Positions 17,385 through 28,479 of a stretch of 64,000 nt of DNA are shown one piece after another. Source of the DNA: Pelagibius sp040217155 (GTDB lineage Bacteria; Pseudomonadota; Alphaproteobacteria; Kiloniellales; Kiloniellaceae); the NCBI GenBank assembly GCA_040217155.1, contig JAVJNS010000014.1, positions 186,001 to 250,000 on the forward strand, written 5' to 3'. The position numbers and the translations under genes are program-made. Below the pieces are notes generated by a model. It was not told where the DNA came from and searched no databases. It saw only the letters and a list, made by a program, of their open reading frames with translations. The number at the start of each line of letters is the position of its first letter. The stretch's first letter is position 1.

Positions 17385-17920
17385 GCCTCGCCCAAGCGTT
17401 CCATCAAGACGACAGCCGACTCCAGGTAAGTTGTCTCGGCGAAGGGCGCGAATCCGCACTTTTCAGCGACCCGCCGGGAGGCCGCGTTCTCCGGATCGAT
17501 CATGCAGACGTGTCGTTGCGTACGGCGATTGGTGGTCGACCAGTGCAGGGCGGCCGTCACGGCCTCGGTCGCATAGCCCTTGCCGTGGGCCCAGGTGGCG
17601 AGCACCCAGCCGACCTCCGGTGCGCCGCCGAAGTCCGGCCTGATGTCGCGCTTGAAGTCCGCCAGGCCGACATCGCCGACGAAGCGGCCCGTGGCGCGCT
17701 CCTCGACCGCCCAGAAACCGTAGCCGAGCAGGGCCCAATGGCCGGCATATCTCAAAAGGCGGGACCACGACTCCGCCGGAGTCGATGCCTTGCCGGTGAT
17801 GAAATGGGTGACGTTGATGTCGTTCCAGAGGCTGGCGCAGCTCTGAAAGTCGTCCAGCCGATGGCCGCGCAGGATCAGGCGTTCGGTCGACAGGACAGGA
17901 ATTTCGGGGGCGGATCTCAA
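17381..17920 (-). CDS. GNAT-family N-acetyltransferase, RimJ/RimL type
   Basis: This 179-residue acetyltransferase_3-type protein begins with the typical LSTERLILRGHRLDDF segment. It has an acetyl-CoA-binding region near GWVLATWAHGKGYATEAV and ends with an NAASRRVAEKCGF block, both diagnostic of this GNAT subgroup. The acceptor is unknown. It lies seven bases downstream of purD on the same strand and converges on speE. Confidence 0.88.
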   Translation of the reverse strand: MRSAPEIPVLSTERLILRGHRLDDFQSCASLWNDINVTHFITGKASTPAESWSRLLRYAGHWALLGYGFWAVEERATGRFVGDVGLADFKRDIRPDFGGAPEVGWVLATWAHGKGYATEAVTAALHWSTTNRRTQRHVCMIDPENAASRRVAEKCGFAPFAETTYLESAVVLMERLGEA

Positions 17921-17927
17921 AGCGGGA

Positions 17928-19208
17928 CTAGCCGCGCGCGATGGCGCGCCAGCCGATGTCGCGGCGGCAGAAGCCTTGCGGCCAGTCGATCTTGTCGACC
18001 GCGGCGTAGGCGCGCTCCTGGGCTTGCTGGATGGTCGGGGCCATGGCGGTGACGTTCAGCACCCGGCCGCCGTTGGCGAGGATCGCGCCGTCCGGGCCCG
18101 CTTTGGTGCCGGCATGGAATATCTTCACGTCGTCGGAATTTCCGGGAGCTGTCTCCAGGCCGTGGATCGGCGAGCCCTTCTCGTAAGGTCCGGGATAACC
18201 CTTGGCGGCCATGACCACGCCGAGGGCAGGTTCGTCGTACCAGCGCAGATCGAAAGACGAGAGCACGCCGTCGGTACTGGCGATCAGGGCGGGCAGCAGG
18301 TCCGACATCAGACGCATCAGCACCACCTGGCATTCGGGATCGCCGAAGCGCACGTTGTACTCGATCAGCTCGGGGCCCTTGTCGGTGATCATCAGTCCGG
18401 CATAGAGCACACCCTTGTAGGGTATGCCCTCGGCCTTCATGGCGGCAACGGTGGGGCGGATGATCCGCGCCATGGTCTGCTCGATGAGTTCCGGCGTCAT
18501 CACCGGTGCCGGCGAATAGGCGCCCATGCCACCGGTGTTCGGTCCTTCGTCGCCGTCATAGGCGCGCTTGTGATCCTGCGCGGTCACCAGGGGCAGGGCG
18601 GTGCCGCCGTCGACCAGGGCGAAGAAGCTCGCCTCCTCGCCTTGCAGAAAAGCCTCGATGACCAGTTCGGCGCCGGCTTCGCCGAAGACGCCGCCCGCCA
18701 TCGCCTCGTCGACGGCGGCCAGGGCCTCTTGCTCGGTCATGGCCACGGTGACGCCCTTGCCGGCGGCCAGGCCGTCTGCTTTCACCACGATGGGCGCGCC
18801 CTGCGCACGGATGTAAGTCTTGGCGGCCTCGGCTTCGGTGAAACGGCCATAGGCGGCGGTGGGAATGTCGTATCTGGCGCAGAGGTCCTTGGTGAAACCC
18901 TTGGAGCCTTCCAGCTGCGCCGCGGCGGCGCTGGGTCCGAAGGCCTTGATGCCAATCTCACCGAGGCGATCGACGAGGCCCAGCACCAGCGGTCCCTCGG
19001 GGCCGACCACTACGTAGTCGATGGCCTGCTTCTGTGCGAAAGTCAGCAGTCCCTCGACGTCGTCCGCGGCGATCGGCACGCACTCGGCGTCCTCTGCGAT
19101 GCCGGCGTTGCCCGGCGCACAGTAAAGCTTGTGGCAGAGGGGAGAGGCGGCAATGGTCCAGCAGAGCGCGTGCTCGCGCCCGCCGCCGCCGACAACCAGT
19201 ACCTTCAT
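17928..19208 (-). CDS. purD: Phosphoribosylamine-glycine ligase
   Basis: PurD (GAR synthetase) joins glycine to phosphoribosylamine in purine biosynthesis. The 426-residue protein starts MKVLVVGGGGREHALCW, the family N-terminus. The ATP-grasp core is seen in KADGLAAGKGV and in GPELIEYNVRFGDPECQ. I rejected an upstream in-frame start at 19277 because it adds 23 unrelated residues and reaches into the xseA promoter gap. It diverges from xseA across 83 bases. Confidence 0.95.
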   Translation of the reverse strand: MKVLVVGGGGREHALCWTIAASPLCHKLYCAPGNAGIAEDAECVPIAADDVEGLLTFAQKQAIDYVVVGPEGPLVLGLVDRLGEIGIKAFGPSAAAAQLEGSKGFTKDLCARYDIPTAAYGRFTEAEAAKTYIRAQGAPIVVKADGLAAGKGVTVAMTEQEALAAVDEAMAGGVFGEAGAELVIEAFLQGEEASFFALVDGGTALPLVTAQDHKRAYDGDEGPNTGGMGAYSPAPVMTPELIEQTMARIIRPTVAAMKAEGIPYKGVLYAGLMITDKGPELIEYNVRFGDPECQVVLMRLMSDLLPALIASTDGVLSSFDLRWYDEPALGVVMAAKGYPGPYEKGSPIHGLETAPGNSDDVKIFHAGTKAGPDGAILANGGRVLNVTAMAPTIQQAQERAYAAVDKIDWPQGFCRRDIGWRAIARG

Positions 19209-19291
19209 GCGACCCCCAACTTTCTTCCTCAAATCCGGTTCTGCGCCATGGTCTGCCCGGCGGCGCTCTTGTAGCATAGCGGGCAGGAACC

Positions 19292-20776
19292 ATGACCGAT
19301 TTTTCTGCAGATCCCCCCGCCGCCGGTGGTGTCCTTCCCGGCAATGTGCCGGAATTCTCGGTTTCCGAGATTTCCCAAGCGGTCAAGCGCACCCTCGAAG
19401 GCACCTTCGAGCGGGTGCGGGTGCGTGGCGAGATTTCCGGCTTCAAGCGCGCGGCCTCCGGTCACCTCTACATGGCGATGAAGGACGAGAACGCGGTACT
19501 CGATGCGGTCTGTTGGCGCGGCACCGCGGGCAAGCTTTCTATCCAGCCGGAAGACGGCATGGAGGTGATCGCGACCGGACGTGTCACCAGCTATCCCGGC
19601 CGCTCCAAATATCAGATCGTCATCGATTCGCTGGAGTTGGCCGGCGAGGGCGCGCTGCTCAAGCTGCTTGAGGATCGGCGCCGCAAGCTGGCGGCGGAGG
19701 GCCTGTTCGGGGAAGACCGCAAGAAAGCCTTGCCTTTTCTGCCGCAGGTGATCGGCGTGGTGACTTCGCCGACCGGCGCGGTGATCCGCGACATTCTGCA
19801 TCGCCTGGCCGACCGCTTCCCGCGCCGGGTGCTGGTCTGGCCGGTGCTGGTTCAGGGCGAGGGTGCGGCCGAGCAGGTGGCGGCGGCCATCCGCGGCTTC
19901 AACGGCTTCCCGCGCGAAGGCGGAGCGCTGCCGCGCCCGGACCTGCTGATCGTCGCGCGCGGCGGCGGCTCCCTTGAGGATCTCTGGACCTTCAACGAGG
20001 AAGTCGTGGTGCGCGCTGCCGCCGGGTCGGAGATTCCGTTGATTTCCGCCGTCGGCCACGAGACCGATACGACTCTCATCGATTTTGCCGCCGACCGGCG
20101 GGCACCGACACCCACCGCCGCTGCGGAGATGGCGGTGCCGGTGCGCCGCGAACTGCTGATTCAGACCGGCGAATTGGAACGTCGCCTGCTGGCCGCCGCC
20201 ACGCGGCTGGTGGAGGAGCGCCGGGTCCTGGTCGAGGGCCTCGGCCGCGGCCTGGTCGACCCCAAGCGCCTGCTGGAGGACATGAGCCAGCGCCTCGACG
20301 AGCGCGCGGAAAGACTGAGAAGTGCCTGGAGCGCCCTGGTGAAGGACTGGCAGGCCCGTGTCGAGAGGCTGCACGCCGGCTTGCCGCATCCGCGCCAGAT
20401 GCTGGCCGTGCGCGCCGAGCAGCTGGCCGGCCCGGCGGCACGCTTGGACTACCTGCGCCCGCGACTGCTCGGCGACCGGCGCGGCGAGCTCGACAGCCTC
20501 AGCCGGGTCCTGGAAAGTGTTTCCTACAAGAAGGTTCTGCAGCGCGGCTATGCGGTGGTGCGGGGGCCGCAGGGCGCCATCACCAGCCCCGATGGGGTGA
20601 CCCCCGGCTTGGCGCTGGATCTGGAGTTCGCCAACGATCGCCATGCGGCGGCGACCGGCGGCGCTGACCAGCCTGTCGACCCTGTACCGCCGCCGGCGGC
20701 CAAGTCCGCTCCGCGCAGGGCCTCGGCGAAGGCAAAGACAACTACTTCCGACGATCCACAGGGGTCCTTACTGTGA
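19292..20776 (+). CDS. xseA: Exodeoxyribonuclease VII large subunit
   Basis: XseA, with XseB, degrades single-stranded DNA into oligonucleotides. The 494-residue protein has an N-terminal OB-fold (about residues 20-115, FSVSEISQAVKRTLEGTF then VRGEISGFK), the catalytic domain (about 130-320) with GVVTSPTGAVIRDILHR, ARGGGSLEDLW and SAVGHETD, and a coiled-coil region. A Pro/Ala/Lys tail of about 45 residues follows. No xseB is present in the window. The stop overlaps the GTG start of the M23 gene. Confidence 0.95.
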   Translation: MTDFSADPPAAGGVLPGNVPEFSVSEISQAVKRTLEGTFERVRVRGEISGFKRAASGHLYMAMKDENAVLDAVCWRGTAGKLSIQPEDGMEVIATGRVTSYPGRSKYQIVIDSLELAGEGALLKLLEDRRRKLAAEGLFGEDRKKALPFLPQVIGVVTSPTGAVIRDILHRLADRFPRRVLVWPVLVQGEGAAEQVAAAIRGFNGFPREGGALPRPDLLIVARGGGSLEDLWTFNEEVVVRAAAGSEIPLISAVGHETDTTLIDFAADRRAPTPTAAAEMAVPVRRELLIQTGELERRLLAAATRLVEERRVLVEGLGRGLVDPKRLLEDMSQRLDERAERLRSAWSALVKDWQARVERLHAGLPHPRQMLAVRAEQLAGPAARLDYLRPRLLGDRRGELDSLSRVLESVSYKKVLQRGYAVVRGPQGAITSPDGVTPGLALDLEFANDRHAAATGGADQPVDPVPPPAAKSAPRRASAKAKTTTSDDPQGSLL

Positions 20777-21606
20777 ACCGACACCTCTTCGCTCCCTTCC
20801 TGTTCCTGCTGGCTTCAGCTTCCGCAGCCCAGGCCACCGAGGTCACCCTCGAGGGCGTGTTTACCCAGGGCGGCCTGGTGTTCGGCCGGGCCCTTCCCGG
20901 TTCGACCGCCAGCCTCAATGGCGAATCGCTCCGCATGACACCCGATGGCCGCTTTATCTTTGGTTTCGGCCGCGATGCGGCGCCCAAGGCGGCGCTGACG
21001 GTCACGGAGCCCGATGGCACGGTGGTCACCCGCGAACTGAAGATCGAGCAGCGCGCCTACGACATCCAGCGCATCGACGGCATCAAGAAGGACTACGTGA
21101 CCCCACCCGAAGACGTACTGGCGCGGATCCGGGCAGATTCGGCGGCGGTCGCCACGGCGCGCGAGACCGACCGGGCGGAGACCGACTTCGACAGCGGCTT
21201 TGCCTGGCCGGTTCTCGGTCCGATTTCGGGAGTCTACGGCTCCCAGCGCATTTTCAATGGAGAGCCGCGCCAGCCCCACTACGGTGTCGACGTGGCCGGG
21301 CCGGTGGGTACGCCGGTCAGGGCGCCGGCCGACGGCGTGGTGACCCTGGCGCATCCCGATATGTACTTCTCGGGCGCGACCCTGATCATCGACCACGGCT
21401 ACGGCCTCAGCTCCAGCTTCCTGCACCTCGAGGAAATTCAGGTGGAAGTCGGGCAGGTGGTGCGCCAGGGCCAGGTGGTGGCCCTGATGGGCAAGTCGGG
21501 GCGCGTCACCGGCTCGCACCTCGACTGGCGCATGAATTGGCGCGACCGGCGCCTCGATCCGGTGCTGGTGGTCGGTCCCATGCCGCAGTCGAAAACGACA
21601 GAATAG
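20773..21606 (+). CDS. M23-family (LytM) peptidase with altered HxH motif
   Basis: This secreted 277-residue protein has a signal peptide (about residues 1-21), an N-terminal beta-rich domain and a C-terminal LytM domain. The first zinc pair is present: His169 and Asp173 in PHYGVDVAG. The second motif, normally HxH, reads SHLDWRMNW, so the third zinc ligand position is Asp251 after His249. Either Asp takes the metal role or catalysis is impaired and the protein acts as an activator like EnvC/NlpD-type proteins. It starts with GTG overlapping the xseA stop by four bases. Confidence 0.85.
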   Translation: MNRHLFAPFLFLLASASAAQATEVTLEGVFTQGGLVFGRALPGSTASLNGESLRMTPDGRFIFGFGRDAAPKAALTVTEPDGTVVTRELKIEQRAYDIQRIDGIKKDYVTPPEDVLARIRADSAAVATARETDRAETDFDSGFAWPVLGPISGVYGSQRIFNGEPRQPHYGVDVAGPVGTPVRAPADGVVTLAHPDMYFSGATLIIDHGYGLSSSFLHLEEIQVEVGQVVRQGQVVALMGKSGRVTGSHLDWRMNWRDRRLDPVLVVGPMPQSKTTE

Positions 21607-21644
21607 TCGCCCGCCTCTAAGCAGCAGGACAATCGCGCGTCGCT

Positions 21645-22571
21645 CTATTTTTGAGGCCGGTCCCAGCGACGGTGCAGCCACAGCCAGTCTTCCGGGCGGT
21701 GGCGGATCCAGCGCTCGAGGATCCTGTTCACCTCGGTCATCATGGCTCTGGCTTCGGCCTGATTGTCGCCCAGGTCGGGGCGCTGCAGGGGGGCCTCGAC
21801 GGTCAGGCGGAAGCGGGCGCCGCCGAGGCGCTCGAGATGTGCCGGGAAGACCTTCACGTCATGCTCGATGGCCAGCTTGGCGATCCCGAGATTGGTGCGC
21901 GCCGGTTGGCCGAAAAGCGGCAGGGGAACCCCCTGACTGACCCGCTGGTCGACGAGGACGCCCAGGTTCAATCCTTCTTGCAGCAATTTGACCGCTTGCC
22001 GGGCACCGCTCACGCCCTTCGGGATCTTGCCCCAGTCTCCCGTCGGCCGTTGTCTGAAGTAGAGCAGGATGCGTTGGATAATGGGGTTGTTCACCGGCCG
22101 CGAGACGACGGTCAGGTTGTGGCCATGCTTGTAGGCCGCGATTGGCATCAGCTCGAAATTGGCCATATGGGCCGAGACGACAATGAAGGGGCGGCCGGCG
22201 TGGCGCAACTCCTCCAGGCGTTCATTGCCGATGACTTCGATGCGGCCGGTTTCGGGGTCGGCAATTCGGCCGAGGTGAGGATACTCGGCCACCAGGCGGC
22301 CGAGGTTGTCCCACATGCCGGCGACGATGCGCTTGCACTCGGCCTCTGGCATGTCGGGGAAGGCGATGCGCAGGTGTTTCATGGCGCGCCGACTGACCGA
22401 AAGGCGGCTGCCGATCTGGCGTGTCAGCCAGCCACCGAGGTTAGAGGCCCAATCCAGCGGCAGAATCCAGAAGAAGCCGAGCAAAAGGAACTGCAGCAGT
22501 CCTTCGCCCGCATGGCGGACCCAGCGCAGGGCCTTGCGCCAGGCCTGGTGCTTGTGGGCCCAGGACGTCAT
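21645..22571 (-). CDS. lpxL: Lipid A lauroyl acyltransferase, LpxL/HtrB family
   Basis: This inner-membrane acyltransferase adds a secondary acyl chain to lipid A. The 308-residue protein has a hydrophobic N-terminal segment (about residues 24-42). The catalytic HX4E motif lies at His135-Glu140 (SAHMANFE), followed by the usual VVSRPVNNPIIQ and GVLVDQRVS-type segments. The start at 22571 overlaps the lpxK stop by four bases (ATGA). An upstream start at 22637 is inside lpxK and is not favoured. It is last in the msbA-DUF374-lpxK-lpxL run. Confidence 0.9.
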   Translation of the reverse strand: MTSWAHKHQAWRKALRWVRHAGEGLLQFLLLGFFWILPLDWASNLGGWLTRQIGSRLSVSRRAMKHLRIAFPDMPEAECKRIVAGMWDNLGRLVAEYPHLGRIADPETGRIEVIGNERLEELRHAGRPFIVVSAHMANFELMPIAAYKHGHNLTVVSRPVNNPIIQRILLYFRQRPTGDWGKIPKGVSGARQAVKLLQEGLNLGVLVDQRVSQGVPLPLFGQPARTNLGIAKLAIEHDVKVFPAHLERLGGARFRLTVEAPLQRPDLGDNQAEARAMMTEVNRILERWIRHRPEDWLWLHRRWDRPQK

Positions 22572-23551
22572 CGGGCGGACACTCTCCGAAACGGCAGGCG
22601 CTCCAGCAGGCGGAGCAGGGCATCCTTGTCGTCCCAAGCCAAGCTAACGTCAAGTACCGCGACCTCCGGCGGCCTCGCGCGTCCGAGGCGCGCCGCGTCC
22701 TTGTCGGTGGTGACCAGTCGGGCCTTCAACGCTTCGGCGGCACGGCCCAGGCGCGCGAGTGTTGCGGCGTCATAGGGCTGATGGTCGGCGAAGTTTTCGC
22801 GTCCCACCACTTCGGCGCCGAGCGCTTGCAGGGTCCGGTAGAACTTCTCCGGCCGCGCGATGCCGGCGAAGGCGAAGACCCGCTGCCCCGCCAGGCCTCC
22901 ATCGCGCGGCAGGATCCGCGCCTTGAGCACCGGCAGCTTACCGGCCAGGTTCTTTTCCGTCTCACCGATGTAAGCCTCGCCGAGGCTCACGATGGCGTCG
23001 GCGCGTGCAAAGCCGGAAGCCGGTGTCTCACGCAGTGGGCCCGCCGGCATCACCCGGCCATTGCCCAGGCCGTAGTCGGTATCGATGACCAAGAATGACA
23101 GATCCTTTGCCAGTTGCGGGTTCTGGAAACCGTCGTCCATGACCAGGACGTCCGCGCCTTCGGCGATGGCGGCCTTGGCGCCCGCGACGCGGTCGCGCGC
23201 CACCCAGGTCGGCGCCGCCGCGGCGAGCAGCAGGGCCTCGTCGCCGACCTCGGCGGCATCGTGCCGCGCCGGGTCTACCTGCAAGGGCCCTGCTGCCGTG
23301 CCGCCGTAGCCGCGGCTCAGGGCGGCCGGCTTCAAACCCCGCTCGCTGAGGATTGCCAAGAGCGAGAGCACGACTGGTGTTTTGCCGGCGCCGCCGGCCA
23401 CCAGGTTGCCGATACATATGACCGGCGCCGGAGCTTGCCAGGGCGCCGCCGCGGCGCGCCGGACTGCGCCGGCCAGATGATATGCCTGGCCGAGTGGCGC
23501 CAGCAGACGCGCCAACGGCCCGTCTCGATGCCAAAACTCAGGCGCTCGCAT
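22568..23551 (-). CDS. lpxK: Tetraacyldisaccharide 4'-kinase
   Basis: LpxK phosphorylates the lipid A disaccharide at the 4' position to give lipid IVA. The 327-residue protein has a P-loop GGAGKT at residues 53-58 preceded by ICIGNLVA, plus the RGYGG and MDDGFQNP motifs of the family. It overlaps the upstream DUF374 gene by 14 bases. In many alphaproteobacteria waaA lies between these two genes; here it does not. Confidence 0.95.
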   Translation of the reverse strand: MRAPEFWHRDGPLARLLAPLGQAYHLAGAVRRAAAAPWQAPAPVICIGNLVAGGAGKTPVVLSLLAILSERGLKPAALSRGYGGTAAGPLQVDPARHDAAEVGDEALLLAAAAPTWVARDRVAGAKAAIAEGADVLVMDDGFQNPQLAKDLSFLVIDTDYGLGNGRVMPAGPLRETPASGFARADAIVSLGEAYIGETEKNLAGKLPVLKARILPRDGGLAGQRVFAFAGIARPEKFYRTLQALGAEVVGRENFADHQPYDAATLARLGRAAEALKARLVTTDKDAARLGRARPPEVAVLDVSLAWDDKDALLRLLERLPFRRVSAR

Positions 23552-24281
23552 GATGGGGTCCGGAACCTTCGGAGATCTCTTCCTCGGAAGCGGCCTTGAT
23601 TTCTTCCTGCTGAAGGGCTCGTTCCGCCAAATTCGTCAGCGTGTTGAGGCTGTCTTCGGCGGCGGCTCGGCAGGATTCCAAGGTCGCGGCGTCGGCATCG
23701 CGCGGCACAAAGACCGGCGGTCCGAAGTGGATGACGGCGCGCGCGAAGGGCAGTGGCAGACAGAAGCGATCCCAGGTGCCGAAGAGTTTGCGCGGCCGGG
23801 CGCTGCCGGTCAGGGCGACCAGGGGGGCGCCGGTCATCTGGGCGGCCTTCACCGCCCCGGGCTTGAATCGCATGCGCGGCCCCTTGGGTCCGTCAGGGGT
23901 GATCACCACGGTCGTGCCCTGGTCAAGCAGGCGGCCCATGCCGCGCAGCGCGGTGGCGCCCCCGCGCCGGCTGGATCCGAGGACGGTCACGTAGCCGAAG
24001 GCTTTCGCGCCGCGGGCGATCAGTTGCCCGTCGCGATGGGCTGAGGCAAGGACGCCGAGCTTGCCGGGCGGCTTCGGCCAGCCGCCGGAGAGGAAGAACA
24101 TGCGGCCATGCCACATGCAGAGGATCAAGGGTTTGTCCGCGTCGAGCAGGGCCTGGGTTTCGGAATCGACCTGCCGCTGCCAGCGCACTGTGAGATGGAA
24201 CAGCCACATCAACCCGGCAATGACATAGCCGAGCAGCTGCTGCATCGCTTCGGATTTGATCCATGTTGAGAGGAGCTTCAC
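23538..24281 (-). CDS. DUF374 lysophospholipid acyltransferase family protein
   Basis: This 247-residue membrane-associated acyltransferase-fold protein has an N-terminal hydrophobic segment (about residues 12-30). WHGRMFFLSGG is the family counterpart of the HX4D motif, and VVITPDGPKGPR is the DUF374 signature. These proteins sit in alphaproteobacterial lipid A/Kdo operons; the exact acyl donor and acceptor are not established. It lies 38 bases after msbA and overlaps lpxK, so it is certainly in the same transcript. Confidence 0.88.
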   Translation of the reverse strand: MKLLSTWIKSEAMQQLLGYVIAGLMWLFHLTVRWQRQVDSETQALLDADKPLILCMWHGRMFFLSGGWPKPPGKLGVLASAHRDGQLIARGAKAFGYVTVLGSSRRGGATALRGMGRLLDQGTTVVITPDGPKGPRMRFKPGAVKAAQMTGAPLVALTGSARPRKLFGTWDRFCLPLPFARAVIHFGPPVFVPRDADAATLESCRAAAEDSLNTLTNLAERALQQEEIKAASEEEISEGSGPHHASA

Positions 24282-24319
24282 GGGGGCCAGTTTCGCGGGT
24301 GTCGCTGCGGGGCGGCCGC

Positions 24320-26167
<1,848 letters not shown>

Positions 26168-26332
26168 ATTGTCCGGGGGAGTCCTGGGGGACCCCTTCAG
26201 CCGTTGATGAAGCCGTCAGTTTACCATGATGCCAGGCGTGGCGTCACGCAGCCATAGCCTGGTTTAGGGGGCCGTGCCGGCCACGCGGGAAGCATGGATT
26301 CTGCCGGACAAATCACTATGATTGCCTGATTC

Positions 26333-27289
26333 ATGCCCGATTTGCCCAAAAACAGCGGCGCCCCACGTCGTCTCCTTGTCATCTACAACCCGACGGCCGG
26401 GGGACGCCGCCGCCACCGCTTCGAGGCCGTGTTGGCGGGCCTGGCGGACCGCGGCTGCCAGATGGACGTCCGACCGACCGCCGGACCCGGCGATGCCGTG
26501 GTTCTGGCCCGGGAAGCCGACTCGGGCGCTTATGATCTCGTGGTGGCGGCCGGCGGCGACGGCACCATCAACGATGTGATCAACGGCTTGGCCGGGGAGG
26601 CGCGTCTCGGCCTGCCGCGGCAGCCGACGCCTCTGGCGGTGCTGCCGCTGGGGACCGCCAATGTGCTGGCCGCTGAACTGGGTCTCGACCTGGTTCCGGC
26701 CCATATCGCCGCGGTGATTGCCGAGGGTCAGGTTCAGGCGGTGTCTCTGGGCCGTGCCAGTGTCGCGGAGGGTGCGACGCGGATCTTTTCCCTTATGGCC
26801 GGCGCCGGGTTTGACGCCCGCGTGGTCGCCGGCATCGACCTTCGGGTCAAGCGGCTGCTCGGCAAGGCAGCTTACATGCTTGGCGGACTGCGCCAGATGT
26901 CCCACCGCAAGCCACCGCCACTGGCGGTGAGCGTTGACGGAACAGTCTATGAGGCGGCTTCCGTGGTGGTCAGCAATGTCCGCTACTATGGCGGGCGTTA
27001 CGTGCTGGCGCCGCAGGCGCGGCTGACAGACCCGCTGCTGCACGTCTGCCTGTTTCGCCACGGCGACGTTGCGCACATTCTACGCTACGCCATGGCCCTG
27101 CAGCGCGGTCAGCTGGCCGGAACACGCGGTTTCGCGATCGTCACCGGTCAGGACATCCGTATCGAGGGCGATCCCGGCGCGCCGCTGCAGGCCGACGGCG
27201 ACATTGTCGGCCACCTGCCGGTTCGCATCGGCTCGCTGCCCGGCGTCCTGCGCATGGTGACGGCGGGGGCCGCGCGCGTGGGAAGCTGA
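26333..27289 (+). CDS. Diacylglycerol/lipid kinase family protein
   Basis: This 318-residue protein of the DagK/YegS-like lipid kinase family has the nucleotide-binding GGDGT motif at residues 74-78 (VVAAGGDGTINDVING), an N-terminal VIYNPTAGG strand-loop, and PLGTANVLAAELGL, all diagnostic. It should phosphorylate a diacylglycerol-like or sphingoid lipid at the inner membrane. The substrate is not predictable. It diverges from msbA across about 165 bases and converges on the glycosyltransferase gene. Confidence 0.9.
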   Translation: MPDLPKNSGAPRRLLVIYNPTAGGRRRHRFEAVLAGLADRGCQMDVRPTAGPGDAVVLAREADSGAYDLVVAAGGDGTINDVINGLAGEARLGLPRQPTPLAVLPLGTANVLAAELGLDLVPAHIAAVIAEGQVQAVSLGRASVAEGATRIFSLMAGAGFDARVVAGIDLRVKRLLGKAAYMLGGLRQMSHRKPPPLAVSVDGTVYEAASVVVSNVRYYGGRYVLAPQARLTDPLLHVCLFRHGDVAHILRYAMALQRGQLAGTRGFAIVTGQDIRIEGDPGAPLQADGDIVGHLPVRIGSLPGVLRMVTAGAARVGS

Positions 27290-27306
27290 TCCGCCGGCCG
27301 GATCAG
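27286..27306. terminator. Hairpin between convergent lipid kinase and glycosyltransferase genes
   Basis: A perfect 8-bp stem, CTGATCCG-CCGGC-CGGATCAG, begins within the lipid-kinase stop codon region. No T-run follows on either strand, so it is only a weak bidirectional terminator candidate. Confidence 0.35.
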
Positions 27307-27341
27307 TGGACGAGATCTCGCGCGGAACGACTCGGAGCCGC

Positions 27342-28244
27342 TTAGCGGACGTTGTAGATATTTTCGGCGATCCAGGACAAAGCCTGTGCCGCGGCCGCCT
27401 TGCCGCGCAACCTCGTGGCGTACTTCAGCACAAAGAGCTTCTTCCTGTATGGAGGGCGAGAGCCGGTCCGCCTGGACCAAAGGATAGCGCGGCCAGCGGT
27501 GCGCTTCAGCGCGTAGCGGGCATCGCTTTCATTCCATCGGTCCAGGTTCCCCAGTATTTCTTCCGACACAAACTGTGCGGTCTCTCCGTACATTCTCGCC
27601 TTGTCGCTTGAAAGGCGGTCCTCGTAGTGATCCGGGCCGAGGCTCAGCGCCTCTTCGAGCTTTGCCATCCGGGTGCTGAAGCACGCGCGCAGACCAATCA
27701 TATAGTCTTGGCTTGTCCGATACTTTTCAGGAAGTGGAAAGATCGACTTGGCGACTTCCCGCGTCACAATCATCGACGAGGGGCTGAACAAGTTCTTTTG
27801 AAGCGCGGACCTCAGCGGATTCGCCAAGACTTTCGCGGGGCGGCGGCCGGTAGAGATCGGGCTGTTCTCGGGATCTGACTGGTATGTCTCGTGGCGGCCA
27901 TACACCAGTCCAGAGTCTGATCCATCAAGCGCGTCCAGCAAGACGCGCGAGCTCCCTTCACGAAGTAGGTCGTCGGCATCGCAGAATCGGATAACATTCT
28001 GTTTCGAATGGAAAAATCCAGTATTCGTTGCGCCCACGACCCCCTTGTTTGCTTGCGTGACAACCGTCGCGTGGGGGTTTTCCGCTGCAAACCGGGCCAG
28101 TATCCGCGGGCTGTCATCGCTCGAGCCATCGTCGACAATGACAATCTCTCCGCCGCTTTCACTTCTTTCCGCCTCGATAGAAGAGAGCGTGTCTTCCAGG
28201 TACGACGCCTTGTTGTATGCGGTGACAACGTAGGAGATGCCCAT
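27342..28244 (-). CDS. Family 2 glycosyltransferase
   Basis: This 300-residue GT-A fold glycosyltransferase starts with ISYVVTAYNKASYLEDTL, then IVIVDDGSSDDS (nucleotide-binding Asp pair at about residues 38-39) and a DxD-like FCDADDLL. No membrane helix is evident. The sugar and acceptor are unknown; given the lipid A neighbourhood, LPS core or another surface glycan is a reasonable guess. Base composition is lower than its neighbours: the line 27721-27780 is 50% G+C by count. This hints at horizontal acquisition. Confidence 0.87.
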   Translation of the reverse strand: MGISYVVTAYNKASYLEDTLSSIEAERSESGGEIVIVDDGSSDDSPRILARFAAENPHATVVTQANKGVVGATNTGFFHSKQNVIRFCDADDLLREGSSRVLLDALDGSDSGLVYGRHETYQSDPENSPISTGRRPAKVLANPLRSALQKNLFSPSSMIVTREVAKSIFPLPEKYRTSQDYMIGLRACFSTRMAKLEEALSLGPDHYEDRLSSDKARMYGETAQFVSEEILGNLDRWNESDARYALKRTAGRAILWSRRTGSRPPYRKKLFVLKYATRLRGKAAAAQALSWIAENIYNVR

Positions 28245-28479
28245 AGCGGTCCTTCACCAGCGATTCTTCACCGTTCACCGGGGCGGCACCGCGAACCGGA
28301 CTATCGCTATGCGGTTTCCGTCCCCCTAGACAGTCACGATTCTTCGATGCTTGCAGAAGTCGGCTAATTCGGTGACGGCAAAATCGCGCCTTGGTCGGAA
28401 TTCAATGGCATCGTCAACCTCAACTTCGGGTGATCCCATCAGGGTGCGTCCTGGTTCGAACCATGACAGTCAAATCAAA

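Noticed and set aside
28448..28475. GGTTCGAACC, resembling a tRNA T-loop, between the glycosyltransferase and pmbA genes
   Set aside because: The flanking bases do not form a T-stem, and no acceptor stem, anticodon arm or CCA end can be matched upstream. It is a chance palindrome.
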